From contig NZ_CP066307.1 in the NCBI RefSeq assembly GCF_016406145.1, positions 16,361 to 80,360 of the forward strand: a DNA stretch of 64,000 nt, given 5' to 3'. Within the stretch, counting starts at the first letter, position 1. Every line of letters begins with the position of its first letter. This stretch comes from Pseudomonas putida. Its GTDB lineage: Bacteria > Pseudomonadota > Gammaproteobacteria > Pseudomonadales > Pseudomonadaceae. The notes beneath the pieces were generated by a model. It saw only the letters and a program-made list of their open reading frames with translations. It ran no database searches and was not told where the DNA came from. Positions 19,312-27,185 of the stretch are shown in pieces. A program made the position numbers and the translations under genes.

Positions 19312-19355
19312 GTGCATAGAACTTCTGACCGGGAACGGTCAGAAGTTCTATGCAC
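19312..19355. repeat. perfect 20-bp palindrome with 4-nt loop
   Basis: GTGCATAGAACTTCTGACCG, then GGAA, then its exact reverse complement. No poly-T follows, so it is not a standard terminator. It lies between the Tn402 repeat at 19262 and the Tn3-type end remnant at 19408. Confidence 0.8.
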
Positions 19356-19407
19356 GAAGCGCCGCGAGAGATCGGAATTGCTCAGAACTCTTGTGCACGG
19401 CGCGACA

Positions 19408-19440
19408 AAGCCGGAACCGCCGAAAATTCCGGCGATCAAC
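19408..19440 (+). repeat. remnant of a Tn3-family terminal repeat
   Basis: AAGCCGGAACCGCCGAAAAT onward to GATCAAC matches the inner part of the end at 47352-47389 (inverted) and resembles the ends of the two 5.6-kb copies; the outermost bases (GGGGTT) are lost. It identifies the following genes as the left part of a related transposon. Confidence 0.65.
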
Positions 19441-19987
19441 CGGCAAGCTGCTTGATGCGCTCGGCCAGGCGGCCGAAAGCCTCGTTCACGTATTCCAGCA
19501 CCTTGGGTTCTGCGCCCTGCGTGCGCAGCGAGTCTTTGAAGGCTTCCAGGTCGGACAGCCATTGCCGATGCAGGCGGCCCAGCTCGTCGAGCTGAGGCCG
19601 GAAGTCTTGGAGACTGCCGCTCGCACGAAACGCCTGGTAGCCACGCTCAAGCGTGGCCGCCGTGGTCAGCAGTTGCGCGCCCATTTGCTTGTGCTGTTCG
19701 GAGAACTCGGCCATGCCGTCATAGGGCCGCGAAGCCTTGCGGCGCTCGGCTTCGGATGCCTCTTCCATGATGCGGGCGTAGCGGTAGAACCCTGGGAACT
19801 CGCGGGACAGCGCCATGAGCTGCTGATCGGATGTGCCGACCCAAATCCTGTGCAGGTCAGGCCCGTACCCCATCATGCGATTGATGATGGCATGGGCCTC
19901 GCTGACACCCTGGGCGGCAAGCTGCTGCATGTGTTGGTCGATCTTCGCGGCCAGTCGGCGGAATTCGTTCATGCTCATGTCCGTCAC
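19436..19987 (-). CDS. unknown helical protein of Tn3-type remnant
   Basis: 183 residues, helical, reading MTDMSMNEFRRLAAKIDQHM to ERIKQLAG. No domain recognised. It overlaps the PIN-toxin stop by 4 bp and is the last gene of a leftward unit that starts next to the res region, the same gene order as in the complete transposon copies. Confidence 0.7.
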   Translation of the reverse strand: MTDMSMNEFRRLAAKIDQHMQQLAAQGVSEAHAIINRMMGYGPDLHRIWVGTSDQQLMALSREFPGFYRYARIMEEASEAERRKASRPYDGMAEFSEQHKQMGAQLLTTAATLERGYQAFRASGSLQDFRPQLDELGRLHRQWLSDLEAFKDSLRTQGAEPKVLEYVNEAFGRLAERIKQLAG

Positions 19988-20379
19988 AAAAGGCGCGTTG
20001 ATTGCCCTTGCGCCGTGAGAAGTGCCACCGCCTTCTTATCGAAGGAAACGAAGGTTTCCCCGCCAAGCCAGTTGCCTTCGTAGGCAATGACGCCATCGGC
20101 AAAGTCTCCGCCCGCGTCGAGCACCAGCAAGCCAGCCTCCACGGCAGGCCGGTTCACTTCCACATTCGCGGCGGCCAGTAGTGCCCGGATCGCGCTGGCC
20201 GCGTCGGCTTGCTGGAAGCCGTAGACACGCAGCAGCACCCAAACAAATTCGCATAGGCACGGCAGCGCGACCGCGATCAACTCGGCGTCGGTCAAGACTG
20301 CGGCGGCAACGTCCGCTTGTGCGGGATCGTCACGCACAACCGCACGCACAAGGACGTTGGTATCGACTGCGACCTTCAT
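19984..20379 (-). CDS. vapC: PIN-domain toxin (VapC family)
   Basis: 131 residues. The PIN acidic residues are seen in VAVDTNVLVRAVV (first Asp), CEFVWVLL (Glu), and the C-terminal GGDFADGVIAY and FVSFDKKA. VapC proteins are Mg-dependent RNases that cleave tRNA or rRNA. It overlaps the stop of the upstream AbrB-like gene by 4 bp, so it is coupled to its antitoxin. Confidence 0.88.
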   Translation of the reverse strand: MKVAVDTNVLVRAVVRDDPAQADVAAAVLTDAELIAVALPCLCEFVWVLLRVYGFQQADAASAIRALLAAANVEVNRPAVEAGLLVLDAGGDFADGVIAYEGNWLGGETFVSFDKKAVALLTAQGQSTRLL

Positions 20380-20627
20380 TGCTTACCTGCCCAGCCTTGC
20401 GCCGCCGCCTCGTTGATTTCTTCGATGGTGGCAACCTTCTGCGTCTTGCCCGCGAGCAGGCCGACAAAGCTGGCTATCGTCCCTGCGGGCCGTGCCGCCT
20501 TGAGCACGCCCCGACCGTCTGGCAACAAGTCCAGCTCGATCTTGTCGCCTGGCCTGATGCCGAGGTGTTGCAGTACGTCCTTCCGAAACGTCACTTGTCC
20601 CCGTGCGGTAACGGTCAATGTGGTCAT
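20376..20627 (-). CDS. vapB: AbrB/SpoVT-type antitoxin partner of VapC
   Basis: 83 residues from ATG 20627 (MTTLTVTARGQVTFRKDVLQ), preceded by GAGGG. The swapped-hairpin AbrB fold signature is TARGQVTFRKDVLQHLGIRPG, followed by a tail (EEINEAAAQGW) that would wrap the toxin. It represses its own operon in the region shared with the res site. Confidence 0.88.
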   Translation of the reverse strand: MTTLTVTARGQVTFRKDVLQHLGIRPGDKIELDLLPDGRGVLKAARPAGTIASFVGLLAGKTQKVATIEEINEAAAQGWAGKQ

Positions 20628-20659
20628 GGTGGTTTGCCCTCGCAATCAAGGTTGATGCT

Positions 20660-20808
20660 TCACATAGTAATGCAAAAATGCCTTACCGTCAATGTCCGTC
20701 AAACGATCATTAGTCGGCCATGCCGGACACTGTCCAGCAAAGTTATTGCACAACGGGTTGTCGGACATTAAGATAGGCGGACGGAATGACGGACAAGAGA
20801 GGCGGCAA
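20660..20808. promoter_or_regulatory. res region between antitoxin and resolvase
   Basis: Repeated TGTCCG/CGGACA motifs (GTCAATGTCCGTC, CCGGACACTGTCC, TTGTCGGACATTA) spread over 150 bp between divergent genes, as expected for three resolvase subsites overlapping two promoters. Confidence 0.65.
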
Positions 20809-21375
20809 ATGGCACTGATCGGCTATGCGCGGGTATCGACGGCGGAACAGGACACCGCCTTGCAGACGGATGCGCTACGCAAGGCAGGCTGCGAGCGCGT
20901 TTTCGAGGACACGGCTTCCGGGGCCAAGGCCGACCGCCCCGGCTTGGCTGATGCGCTGGCCTACCTGCGCGACGGCGACGTGCTGGCCGTCTGGCGGCTG
21001 GATCGGCTCGGGCGCTCTATGCCGCACCTAATCGAAACGATAGGCGCGCTGGAAGCGCGAGGCGTCGGCTTCCGTTCTCTGACGGAAGCCATCGACACCA
21101 CCACGCCAGGCGGGCGGCTCATCTTCCACGTGTTCGGCGCGCTGGGCCAGTTCGAGCGCGACTTGATCCGCGAGCGCACCAAGGCCGGGTTGACTGCCGC
21201 CGCCGCTCGTGGGAGGAAGGGCGGGCGAAAGCCGGTTGTCACCGCCGACAAGTTGCAGCGAGCGCGGGAGCACATCGCCAACGGGCTTAATGTCCGAGAG
21301 GCCGCTACACGGCTCAAGGTGAGCAAGACGGCCCTGTACACCGCGCTGCAATCCACCAGTGCAGCCGACTCCTGA
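20809..21375 (+). CDS. tnpR: serine resolvase of the Tn3-type remnant
   Basis: 188 residues from ATG 20809 (MALIGYARVSTAEQDTALQT), with the catalytic Ser in ARVST and AVWRLDRLGRS. C-terminal helix-turn-helix LNVREAATRLKVSKTALYTA. Complete, but the transposase gene that should follow is replaced by the Tn402 end 6 bp downstream. A Tn402 TniR identity is an alternative; the res-region and neighbour order favour a Tn3-type origin. Confidence 0.85.
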   Translation: MALIGYARVSTAEQDTALQTDALRKAGCERVFEDTASGAKADRPGLADALAYLRDGDVLAVWRLDRLGRSMPHLIETIGALEARGVGFRSLTEAIDTTTPGGRLIFHVFGALGQFERDLIRERTKAGLTAAAARGRKGGRKPVVTADKLQRAREHIANGLNVREAATRLKVSKTALYTALQSTSAADS

Positions 21376-21381
21376 TATTCC

Positions 21382-21406
21382 GTGCAGTCGTCTTCTGAAA
21401 ATGACA
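21382..21406 (-). repeat. right outer Tn402-type repeat
   Basis: GTGCAGTCGTCTTCTGAAAA..., perfect inverted copy of 9259-9283, only 6 bp after the resolvase stop. Confidence 0.93.
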
Positions 21407-21465
21407 ATAACTGTTAACTTTCTCGTAAACTTTTCAGTGTCTACATTAGGTGTACGGAAATTGCC

Positions 21466-21672
21466 ATGATGAGCAAACCCATCCCGACCACGCTGTACGT
21501 GTACCGTTGCACCGCATGCGGCCATGCTGGCCAGCTACACCTGGCCGAAACCGCTGCCGAGTTGACGACCGCTTGTACATGTTGCGGGGCCGAGGTCGTG
21601 GCCGAGTGGGATGGCGGCGTGGTGCTATCGACCGACAAACCAGGCCAACCACATGGAGGTGACCATGCGTAA
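21466..21672 (+). CDS. small zinc-ribbon-like protein upstream of resP
   Basis: 68 residues (start at 21466 or the adjacent ATG 21469). Two pairs of cysteines, CTACGHAG and CTCCGAEV, 24 residues apart suggest a zinc ribbon. Its 3' end overlaps the resP start by 8 bp, so the two are coupled. Function unknown; the Tn402-like element ends 59 bp upstream and may have taken over its promoter. Confidence 0.65.
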   Translation: MMSKPIPTTLYVYRCTACGHAGQLHLAETAAELTTACTCCGAEVVAEWDGGVVLSTDKPGQPHGGDHA

Positions 21673-22282
21673 CGGCAAAGACTCTTCAACCCTGGACATA
21701 TTGACCGGAGGCCTGCGCATTGGGTACGCCCGAACCAGCAAGCAGGACCAGAACCTGGACCTACAGCGAGACGCGCTTGTCGCCGCTGGTTGTACGCGGA
21801 TCTATGAGGAACAGATCAGCGGGGCCAGGGCCAACCGGCCCGAGCTGGAGCAGATGCTAAAAGCACTCCGCCCAGGGGATACCGTTGTCGTGTGGCAGCT
21901 TTCCCGCTTCGGTCGCAGCCTCTCCCACCTGCTCCAGCTCATGGCGCAACTGGAAGCCATGCAGGTTCGCTTTGAATCGCTCACCGAGCACATCGACACC
22001 AGCACGGCGGGCGGACGGATGCAGTTGAACGTCTTCGCCACCCTGGCGGAGTACGAACGCGAGCTAAACCGCGAACGGACCATGGCCGGCCTGGAGGCCG
22101 CCCGCGCACGTGGGCGCAAAGGGGGTCGCAAGCCGACGCTTGGAGCGAAGGAGATCCGCGATATCAAGATCCTGCTGGCCGATCCCTTGACGACCGTCAG
22201 CGACGTGGCCGCCAGGTTCAAAGTCAGCAGAACCACCATCTACAAGTATCTGAGCAAGGAGGCCCAGCATGTCGTCCAATGA
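21665..22282 (+). CDS. resP: ResP-type plasmid resolvase
   Basis: 205 residues from ATG 21665; catalytic serine in RIGYARTSKQDQN, VVWQLSRFGRS, and a C-terminal helix-turn-helix (TVSDVAARFKVSRTTIYKYL). It resolves plasmid multimers. The order resP-repA-kfrA is that of IncW plasmid R388. It overlaps repA by 14 bp, so replication and multimer resolution share a transcript. Confidence 0.85.
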   Translation: MRNGKDSSTLDILTGGLRIGYARTSKQDQNLDLQRDALVAAGCTRIYEEQISGARANRPELEQMLKALRPGDTVVVWQLSRFGRSLSHLLQLMAQLEAMQVRFESLTEHIDTSTAGGRMQLNVFATLAEYERELNRERTMAGLEAARARGRKGGRKPTLGAKEIRDIKILLADPLTTVSDVAARFKVSRTTIYKYLSKEAQHVVQ

Positions 22283-23405
22283 GTTGTTTGATATCGATCC
22301 CGACCTGGCCACCTCGCCACTGCCGAAACGTCGCTCTGCGGCCAAAGCCCCCTTGGTCGGGCAGGACGCAATCAACATCGACAAGTGGCGCAAGCGCATT
22401 GAGGCCGAAGCCCGGCCAGGCGAAACCTACCAGCAGGCGGCGGAGCGGCTGAAACGCGAAGAGGCGAAGCAGCCGAAGGACAAGACACCAGGGCGCGAGG
22501 CGGTGAAGGCCTCAGCGGGCCGCAAGCAAGTTGTGGTGCTCGAAACGCAGCTCGATTTCTGGATTGCGACCGGCCTGCCGGCGATCCCCAAGGACGAGCG
22601 GCCTACAATGGAGCACCCGATCTACGCCGTGGAAGACGGAGACACCAGGCAGATCACCTACGAGCACAACGGGAACAAGATCGAGATCATTCCCAGCGTT
22701 GCCGGTCGGGCGACCCAGCATGACAAGGATATCGTGCTGTTTTGCGTGTCGAAGCTGGTGGCCGCGATCAACGCCGGCATAGCCGTATCACCGACTATCG
22801 AGACGACCGCTCACGAACTGTTGAGCTTCACGCGCAGCAGTACCAGCGAGCGCGGCTATGAGCTGCTTAGCAAGGCGTTCGACAGGCTCACCGGTACTCG
22901 CATGCGGGCCACCTTTGAATCGACGAAAGACCGTGACGGTAGCCGGCGCTGGGTGGGCCTGCTCGATGACGTGGAGATCATCACCAGGGGCGCCAAGAAC
23001 CGCATGTGCGCCATTCGGATCAAGGTATCCGACACCACATTTAACGCTGCGAAAGCCATGGATGTGTTGACCATTCCGGGCGACTATTTCGGGCTACGCA
23101 GCGCCATCGCCAAACGCATCTATGAGCTTTGCCGAAAGCATTGCGGCGGCCAGGGCCAATGGAAGATCGGCCTGACTCTGCTGCAAAAGAAGGTCGGAAG
23201 CGCCCAGGCGGAAAAGAAGTTTCGCGCCAAGGTCAAGGAGCTGGCCGAGGCCGGCAGCTTGCTCGACTACTACATGACCTACCTGCCCGACGAAGACGCG
23301 GTGTTGTTCTTCAACAAGTCCGACGCCGGCAAAGCGGCCTTGCTCAAAGCCACGCGCAACGGTATCAAGACGCCACGCAAAGCAAAGGCCGCACCCGCTG
23401 CATGA
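22269..23405 (+). CDS. repA: RepA replication initiator, IncW-like
   Basis: 378 residues from ATG 22269 inside the end of resP. It has a charged N-terminus, then a region typical of RepA-type iteron binders (QHDKDIVLFCVSKLVAAINA, YELLSKAFDRLTGTRM) and a second winged-helix half (SAIAKRIYELCRKH). It should bind the seven iterons immediately downstream. Gene order supports IncW relatedness, but the protein is not simply R388 RepA, so the incompatibility group is uncertain. Confidence 0.88.
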   Translation: MSSNELFDIDPDLATSPLPKRRSAAKAPLVGQDAINIDKWRKRIEAEARPGETYQQAAERLKREEAKQPKDKTPGREAVKASAGRKQVVVLETQLDFWIATGLPAIPKDERPTMEHPIYAVEDGDTRQITYEHNGNKIEIIPSVAGRATQHDKDIVLFCVSKLVAAINAGIAVSPTIETTAHELLSFTRSSTSERGYELLSKAFDRLTGTRMRATFESTKDRDGSRRWVGLLDDVEIITRGAKNRMCAIRIKVSDTTFNAAKAMDVLTIPGDYFGLRSAIAKRIYELCRKHCGGQGQWKIGLTLLQKKVGSAQAEKKFRAKVKELAEAGSLLDYYMTYLPDEDAVLFFNKSDAGKAALLKATRNGIKTPRKAKAAPAA

Positions 23406-23415
23406 GTCATGGCAA

Positions 23416-23830
23416 TTCGTCACTCCAGGGACCGGAAGGGGTCAATCCACTGATGTGTAAGGGTTTTTCTCTATTGATTCATGCGTTCTTGAGCTGTACC
23501 GCAGCCCCTTCGGGGGCTTTATCTGCGCATTCGTCACTCCAGGGACCGCGCCCAATTTCGCGGCCTAGCCGGTTCGTCACTCCAGGGACCGCGATTCGTC
23601 ACTCTAGGGACCGCCGATTCGTCACTTCGGGGACTGGGGTTCGTCACTCCAGGGACCGCCTATTTCGTCACTCCGGGGACCAGAACCACCCGCCAGCCCA
23701 GGTAAATCAAGGCCTCGCAAAACGCTAACAACGCGCGCGCGTATTAACCTTTTAACTTAAACCTTTAACGGCTCTGATTTGACTGAGCTTGTGGATAACT
23801 CACGGATAGCGTTCGACACCGGCACCGTGC
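23416..23830. other. oriV: origin of replication of the IncW-like replicon
   Basis: Seven iterons of the form TTCGTCACTCCAGGGACCGC begin at 23416, 23530, 23573, 23595, 23618, 23640 and 23664; the last five are phased at 22-24 bp. They are followed by an AT-rich stretch (TTAACCTTTTAACTTAAACC, about 23745-23770) and a DnaA-box-like TGTGGATAACTCA near 23790. Iterons 4, 5 and 7 carry one to three substitutions. Confidence 0.9.
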
Positions 23831-23843
23831 ACGCGCCACGGGA

Positions 23844-24056
23844 TCACTCCGGGTTGTCCTGATTGCCCCACTGGTACTCCCACACCAGTCCAGCGCGGCG
23901 TTGCTCATAGTCAAACGGCTTGATGATCCCCGAAACGAACAGGGCCGACAGCAAGCCCTGCGCCATGCCGTAGTAGACCGTGCGGTCGTGGCTCATGCCG
24001 TCCGGGCAGTCATTCTTAGGAGGCAACGGTGCGAAGGGTGGCTGGTCGTCATACAT
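23844..24056 (-). CDS. small unknown protein between oriV and kfrA
   Basis: 70 residues (MYDDQPPFAPLPPKNDCPDG), facing the origin. Central hydrophobic stretch MAQGLLSALFVSGI. Preceded by GGAGTTGCTGCC. No family recognised. Opposite in direction to kfrA, with which it shares a divergent intergenic region. Confidence 0.6.
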   Translation of the reverse strand: MYDDQPPFAPLPPKNDCPDGMSHDRTVYYGMAQGLLSALFVSGIIKPFDYEQRRAGLVWEYQWGNQDNPE

Positions 24057-24199
24057 GGCAGCAACTCCTATGGAGGCGGGGCATTGAAGTATAGGAGGGT
24101 GGAATCGAACGGCTGCTGCGCTCTGGTGCGGTGGCTCGCCCGCCGCGCTGGAGCGGAGCCAACAAGGCCAACTGGCCGCGTTAGGCTGTATTGTATTTT

Positions 24200-24234
24200 G
24201 TAGTATGTTGTATAATACTACACGCTACAACATA
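24200..24234. promoter_or_regulatory. kfrA operator/promoter
   Basis: Overlapping dyads GTAGTAT-n8-ATACTAC (24200-24221) and TATGTTGTA-n13-TACAACATA (24204-24234) cover a TATAAT-like -10 just before kfrA, consistent with self-repression. Confidence 0.75.
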
Positions 24235-24250
24235 CAAAGGAGCACGCCCC

Positions 24251-24901
24251 ATGGCACTCACCAAGGAAATGATCTGGAAGGCCGCCGACGAACTGGACGC
24301 TGACGGCACTAAGCCCACCCTGGCCAACGTGCGCAAGCGCCTGGGTGGCGTCGGCAGCTTTACGACCATTCAGGAGGCCATGAGCGAGTGGAAGAACCGC
24401 AAGCAGCAAGAGGCCCAGCCACTCATCGACCCACCACCACCTGCCCTGGCCCAGTTGCTGGAGAACTTCGGCGCCGATATCTGGAACCTGGCCCGTGTTG
24501 CTGCCGACCAGGCCCTGGACGGAAAGCGCCGAGTGATCGAAGAGAATGCCGCGCAGATCCGCGAGCAGGCCGAGGAAGCGATTGCCCTAGCTGATAGCAT
24601 GGATGCAGAGCTGCACGACCTGCGCGCCAAGATCGCGGGCCTGGAGGAAACCGCAGCGCTGTACCGCGAGCTACAGGCCAACTATCACGCCCTGGAAGAA
24701 CGTGCCGAGCTGGAGTTGAAGCACCAGAAGGACCACAGCGCCCAGGAGATCCACCGGGCTGTCACCAGGGCCAACGAAAAGGACTCCGAAGCTATCGAGG
24801 CACGCAAGAGCGAACGCCAGGCCCTGGACCGCGCAGCACGCGCCGAAGGTCAGGTAGAGGCTCTGGAAAAACAGCTTGGCCTGGCTAAGAAGGGCAAGTA
24901 A
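24251..24901 (+). CDS. kfrA: KfrA-like DNA-binding coiled-coil protein
   Basis: 216 residues from ATG 24251. The N-terminal helix-turn-helix (LANVRKRLGGVGSFTTIQEA) is typical of the KfrA N-terminal domain; residues from about 90 on form a long coiled coil rich in Ala, Glu and Arg. KfrA proteins act in plasmid stability and autorepression, and are found on IncW and IncP plasmids. Neighbour of repA as in R388. Confidence 0.92.
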   Translation: MALTKEMIWKAADELDADGTKPTLANVRKRLGGVGSFTTIQEAMSEWKNRKQQEAQPLIDPPPPALAQLLENFGADIWNLARVAADQALDGKRRVIEENAAQIREQAEEAIALADSMDAELHDLRAKIAGLEETAALYRELQANYHALEERAELELKHQKDHSAQEIHRAVTRANEKDSEAIEARKSERQALDRAARAEGQVEALEKQLGLAKKGK

Positions 24902-25196
24902 CCCACAAACGAAAGGGAGATCAATCACATGGATAGCACTAATCTGGATTGGCTTTGCCGCGTGGCTGGCTTATCACGGCCCCATGCAAGAGACGGGCTT
25001 CGATTGGCTACTGTTCGCCTTTGTCGTAGTCATTCCCAAAGGCTTTCGGGGCGCTCTGTACGCCTCGACGGCGCCTCAAAACAGATTCAGCGAGGGTTAC
25101 AGCGCCAAGGATAAGCGCCTGCCATTGTACTGGGTTTTAACCCTGCTCTTGTTCGCTATCAACCTGGGCCGAACCATCACCGACTTAATGAGTTGA
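24876..25196 (+). CDS. small membrane protein with unclear start
   Basis: The frame has two strong hydrophobic segments (WIALIWIGFAAWLAY and LYWVLTLLLFAINLG) and ends TITDLMS. There is no in-frame ATG before the first segment: TTG 24876 lies within kfrA, while the ATG at 24929 with a good AAAGGGAG site is in another frame whose product looks unnatural. Start at TTG 24876 or a non-standard codon near 24924 is possible. Length without the overlap is about 90 residues. Confidence 0.6.
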   Translation: MAWLRRASNPQTKGRSITWIALIWIGFAAWLAYHGPMQETGFDWLLFAFVVVIPKGFRGALYASTAPQNRFSEGYSAKDKRLPLYWVLTLLLFAINLGRTITDLMS

Positions 25197-25216
25197 TCGG
25201 TATCAGCACTTCCCCA

Positions 25217-25238
25217 AGCCCGCGATGCGGGCTTTTTC
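25217..25238 (+). terminator. rho-independent terminator
   Basis: AGCCCGC-gat-GCGGGCT followed by five T residues, 20 bp after the membrane-protein stop. It ends the kfrA unit. Confidence 0.85.
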
Positions 25239-25523
25239 TTGCCTGCCGGCAGCCGCCCGCCACTCGCACCGGACAGACTCGGGCAAGCCTCGCTAGTCAG
25301 CCACACGCACCAGGCTCTACGAAGATTCAGGGATTCTTGGGGAGGGATTACAGGAGGGCCAGAAATGGCGAAGCCCGCTGCACAGCAATGCAAAACGGGC
25401 TTCTAGTGCTCTGCGAAGGAGCGCATGCCCGCAGTATAACGACGCACCCCAGCGCGCTCAATTGCTCAATTGACATATGCTTGCCATATGCTAGGATTCT
25501 CTTGGAGATTGAAGGAGGTTCCG
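25239..25523. other. intergenic, no gene seen
   Basis: 285 bp with a partial GCCCGC...GCGGGC-like pairing but no supported gene. A promoter for the DUF192-vapBC genes should lie in its last 100 bp (CATATGCTTGCCATATGC direct repeat near 25475-25492). Confidence 0.5.
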
Positions 25524-25949
25524 ATGCTCAACCGCTGCTTACCTGCGTTGCTTTTGGGGGCCGTGCTCACCACACCGGCTTATAGCGATGATTGCCGGTT
25601 GTCGTTCCAGAATGGCGCGACACTCGACCTACCCGTGGCCACCACCGAAGCCGCACAGGCGCAGGGCCTCGCCGGGCGGCCAGATCCAGGGCGAGGCATG
25701 CTGTTTCTCTGGACTACGCCGGCAGTGCGATTTGTGTGGATGAAGAACACCCCTGCCCCATTAGACGCGGCTTGGATCGGAGCAGATGGGGTTATCCAGA
25801 GCGTACAAGAGCTGGAGCCACACACAACCGCCAAGCATTCATCATTGCGGCCCGCCCTCGGCATTATCGAGGTGCCACGCGGCCAGCTTGCAAACCTGGG
25901 CATCGAGCGCGGCAGCACCATCACCGCCTCAACGTGTTTCAACTTGTAG
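25524..25949 (+). CDS. DUF192-family exported protein
   Basis: 141 residues from ATG 25524 behind a GGAGG site; the upstream in-frame start at 25470 lacks one. Signal peptide MLNRCLPALLLGAVLTTPAYS, then the DUF192 core (GLAGRPDPGRGMLFLW, VRFVWMKNTPAPLDAAWIG, ALGIIEVPRG). Exported or periplasmic; biochemical role unknown in the family. It is 9 bp upstream of vapB and so likely in the same transcript. Confidence 0.85.
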   Translation: MLNRCLPALLLGAVLTTPAYSDDCRLSFQNGATLDLPVATTEAAQAQGLAGRPDPGRGMLFLWTTPAVRFVWMKNTPAPLDAAWIGADGVIQSVQELEPHTTAKHSSLRPALGIIEVPRGQLANLGIERGSTITASTCFNL

Positions 25950-25958
25950 GAGGTTCCC

Positions 25959-26195
25959 ATGCGTACCGTTTCCATTTTCATGAACAGCCGAAACCAGGCG
26001 ATCCGCATCCCTCGGGATATGGAGTACCAGGGCGTTTCCGAGCTGGAGATTATCCGCGACGGCGAAACGCTGATCCTGCGCCCTGTGCGCCCCTCCTGGG
26101 CATCGTTGCGCGACGTGGCGGCCGCAGATCCTGACTTTCTGACCGAGCGAAAGGATGTGATCGAGGAAGACCGTTTCCTGGGTGACTTCACATGA
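25959..26195 (+). CDS. vapB: VapB antitoxin
   Basis: 78 residues with the AbrB-like N-terminus of VapB (MRTVSIFMNSRNQAIRIPRD) and an acidic toxin-binding tail (ERKDVIEEDRFLGDF). RBS AGGAGG. Overlaps vapC by 4 bp. Confidence 0.92.
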   Translation: MRTVSIFMNSRNQAIRIPRDMEYQGVSELEIIRDGETLILRPVRPSWASLRDVAAADPDFLTERKDVIEEDRFLGDFT

Positions 26196-26629
26196 GCAAA
26201 AAGACGTACATGCTCGATACGAACATCTGTTCGTTCATCATGCGCGAGCGCCCCGACGCGGTGCTGGCCAAGCTGGAACAGGCAGTCACTAATCAGCACC
26301 GGATTGTCGTTTCGGCCATCACCTACTCCGAAATGCGTTTCGGGGCCGCCAACCCCAAGGCATCGCCCAAGGTTGCAGCGATGGTCGATGCCTTCATCCA
26401 GCGCCTGGACGCCATCCTGTCCTGGGACGCCGCCGCCGTAGATCAAACAACGCAGATCCGCACCGCCCTCGCCCGCCTGGGTACGCCCATTGGCAACAAC
26501 GATGCAGCGATAGCCGGCCATGCCCTGGCCGCTGGGTGTGTTCTGGTCACGAACAACACTCGCGAATTTGCTCGCGTTCCTGGCCTAGTCCTTGAGGACT
26601 GGACCCAACCCGCCATTACCAAGAGTTGA
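26192..26629 (+). CDS. vapC: VapC PIN-domain toxin
   Basis: 145 residues. PIN motif residues in YMLDTNICSFIMRER (Asp), SAITYSEMRFG (Glu) and GNNDAAIAGHAL (Asp), with LVTNNTREFARV at the end. Probably cleaves initiator tRNA, like enteric VapC. Together with VapB it provides post-segregational killing for the inner plasmid. Confidence 0.94.
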   Translation: MSKKTYMLDTNICSFIMRERPDAVLAKLEQAVTNQHRIVVSAITYSEMRFGAANPKASPKVAAMVDAFIQRLDAILSWDAAAVDQTTQIRTALARLGTPIGNNDAAIAGHALAAGCVLVTNNTREFARVPGLVLEDWTQPAITKS

Positions 26630-26635
26630 TACGCC

Positions 26636-26797
26636 ATGACCGAACTGGAACAAGCCATCATTGATTGCGCCCAACTGCACCTCACTCAGTTGAAAGGTGC
26701 GCTTACCCTGCCCAATGGCCCCGAACGTAGCGACGGCTTTACCTCAGCCTGGTGGCAGCTCACCGGCCTGGCCCAGCTTGCCGACCCGAGCACATGA
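26636..26797 (+). CDS. 53-residue protein, unknown
   Basis: ATG 26636 reads MTELEQAIIDCAQLHLTQLK to LAQLADPST and overlaps the next start by 4 bp. Helical and acidic. The tight packing and codon use support a real gene in the small-gene string between vapC and CUP-B. Confidence 0.55.
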   Translation: MTELEQAIIDCAQLHLTQLKGALTLPNGPERSDGFTSAWWQLTGLAQLADPST

Positions 26798-26913
26798 ACC
26801 GCACTTACACCAAGCAACAGCACGCCTTGGCAGCGGTCGGCGCGATGTTTGATGCGGTGGACGAGTGGAACAAGGTTATGGCCGAAGTGCGCCAGGTCGT
26901 CGGCGAAAACTGA
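26794..26913 (+). CDS. 39-residue protein, unknown
   Basis: ATG 26794 overlaps the preceding stop; product MNRTYTKQQHALAAVGAMFD to RQVVGEN, predicted helix. It is 11 bp upstream of the next gene, which has its own GGGAGG site. Confidence 0.5.
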   Translation: MNRTYTKQQHALAAVGAMFDAVDEWNKVMAEVRQVVGEN

Positions 26914-26924
26914 GGGAGGCCGGT

Positions 26925-27185
26925 ATGCGAAACGAACAGGAGTTGATGCCTGGCCTGATCCTGCCGCCGAGCTATCAGGTTGTATTGCGCAGGCGCCTGG
27001 CCGAAGTGAACACCGCCACCAGCGCGGCGAATTGCTTGATTTCCCAGGCCCGCGCCGAGGGCATGGTGGAGGCCCTGGAATTGTTGAAAGCGCTGGAACA
27101 ACAGCAGGTTGAGCGCCTGTATTTGTTGATCGAGCAGGCTGCCACAGCGCGCTTGCTGGAGCTGGAGCAGGGTGCCGGCGAGTGA
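26925..27185 (+). CDS. 86-residue helical protein, unknown
   Basis: ATG 26925 after TGAGGGAGG; product MRNEQELMPGLILPPSYQVV, then a long amphipathic helix (MVEALELLKALEQQQVERLY). Last gene before CUP copy B. No family recognised. Confidence 0.65.
   Translation: MRNEQELMPGLILPPSYQVVLRRRLAEVNTATSAANCLISQARAEGMVEALELLKALEQQQVERLYLLIEQAATARLLELEQGAGE

Noticed and set aside
23416..23690. CRISPR-like repeat array
   Set aside because: Seven 20-bp direct repeats, five of them with only 2-4 bp spacers, next to repA are iterons; no cas genes.
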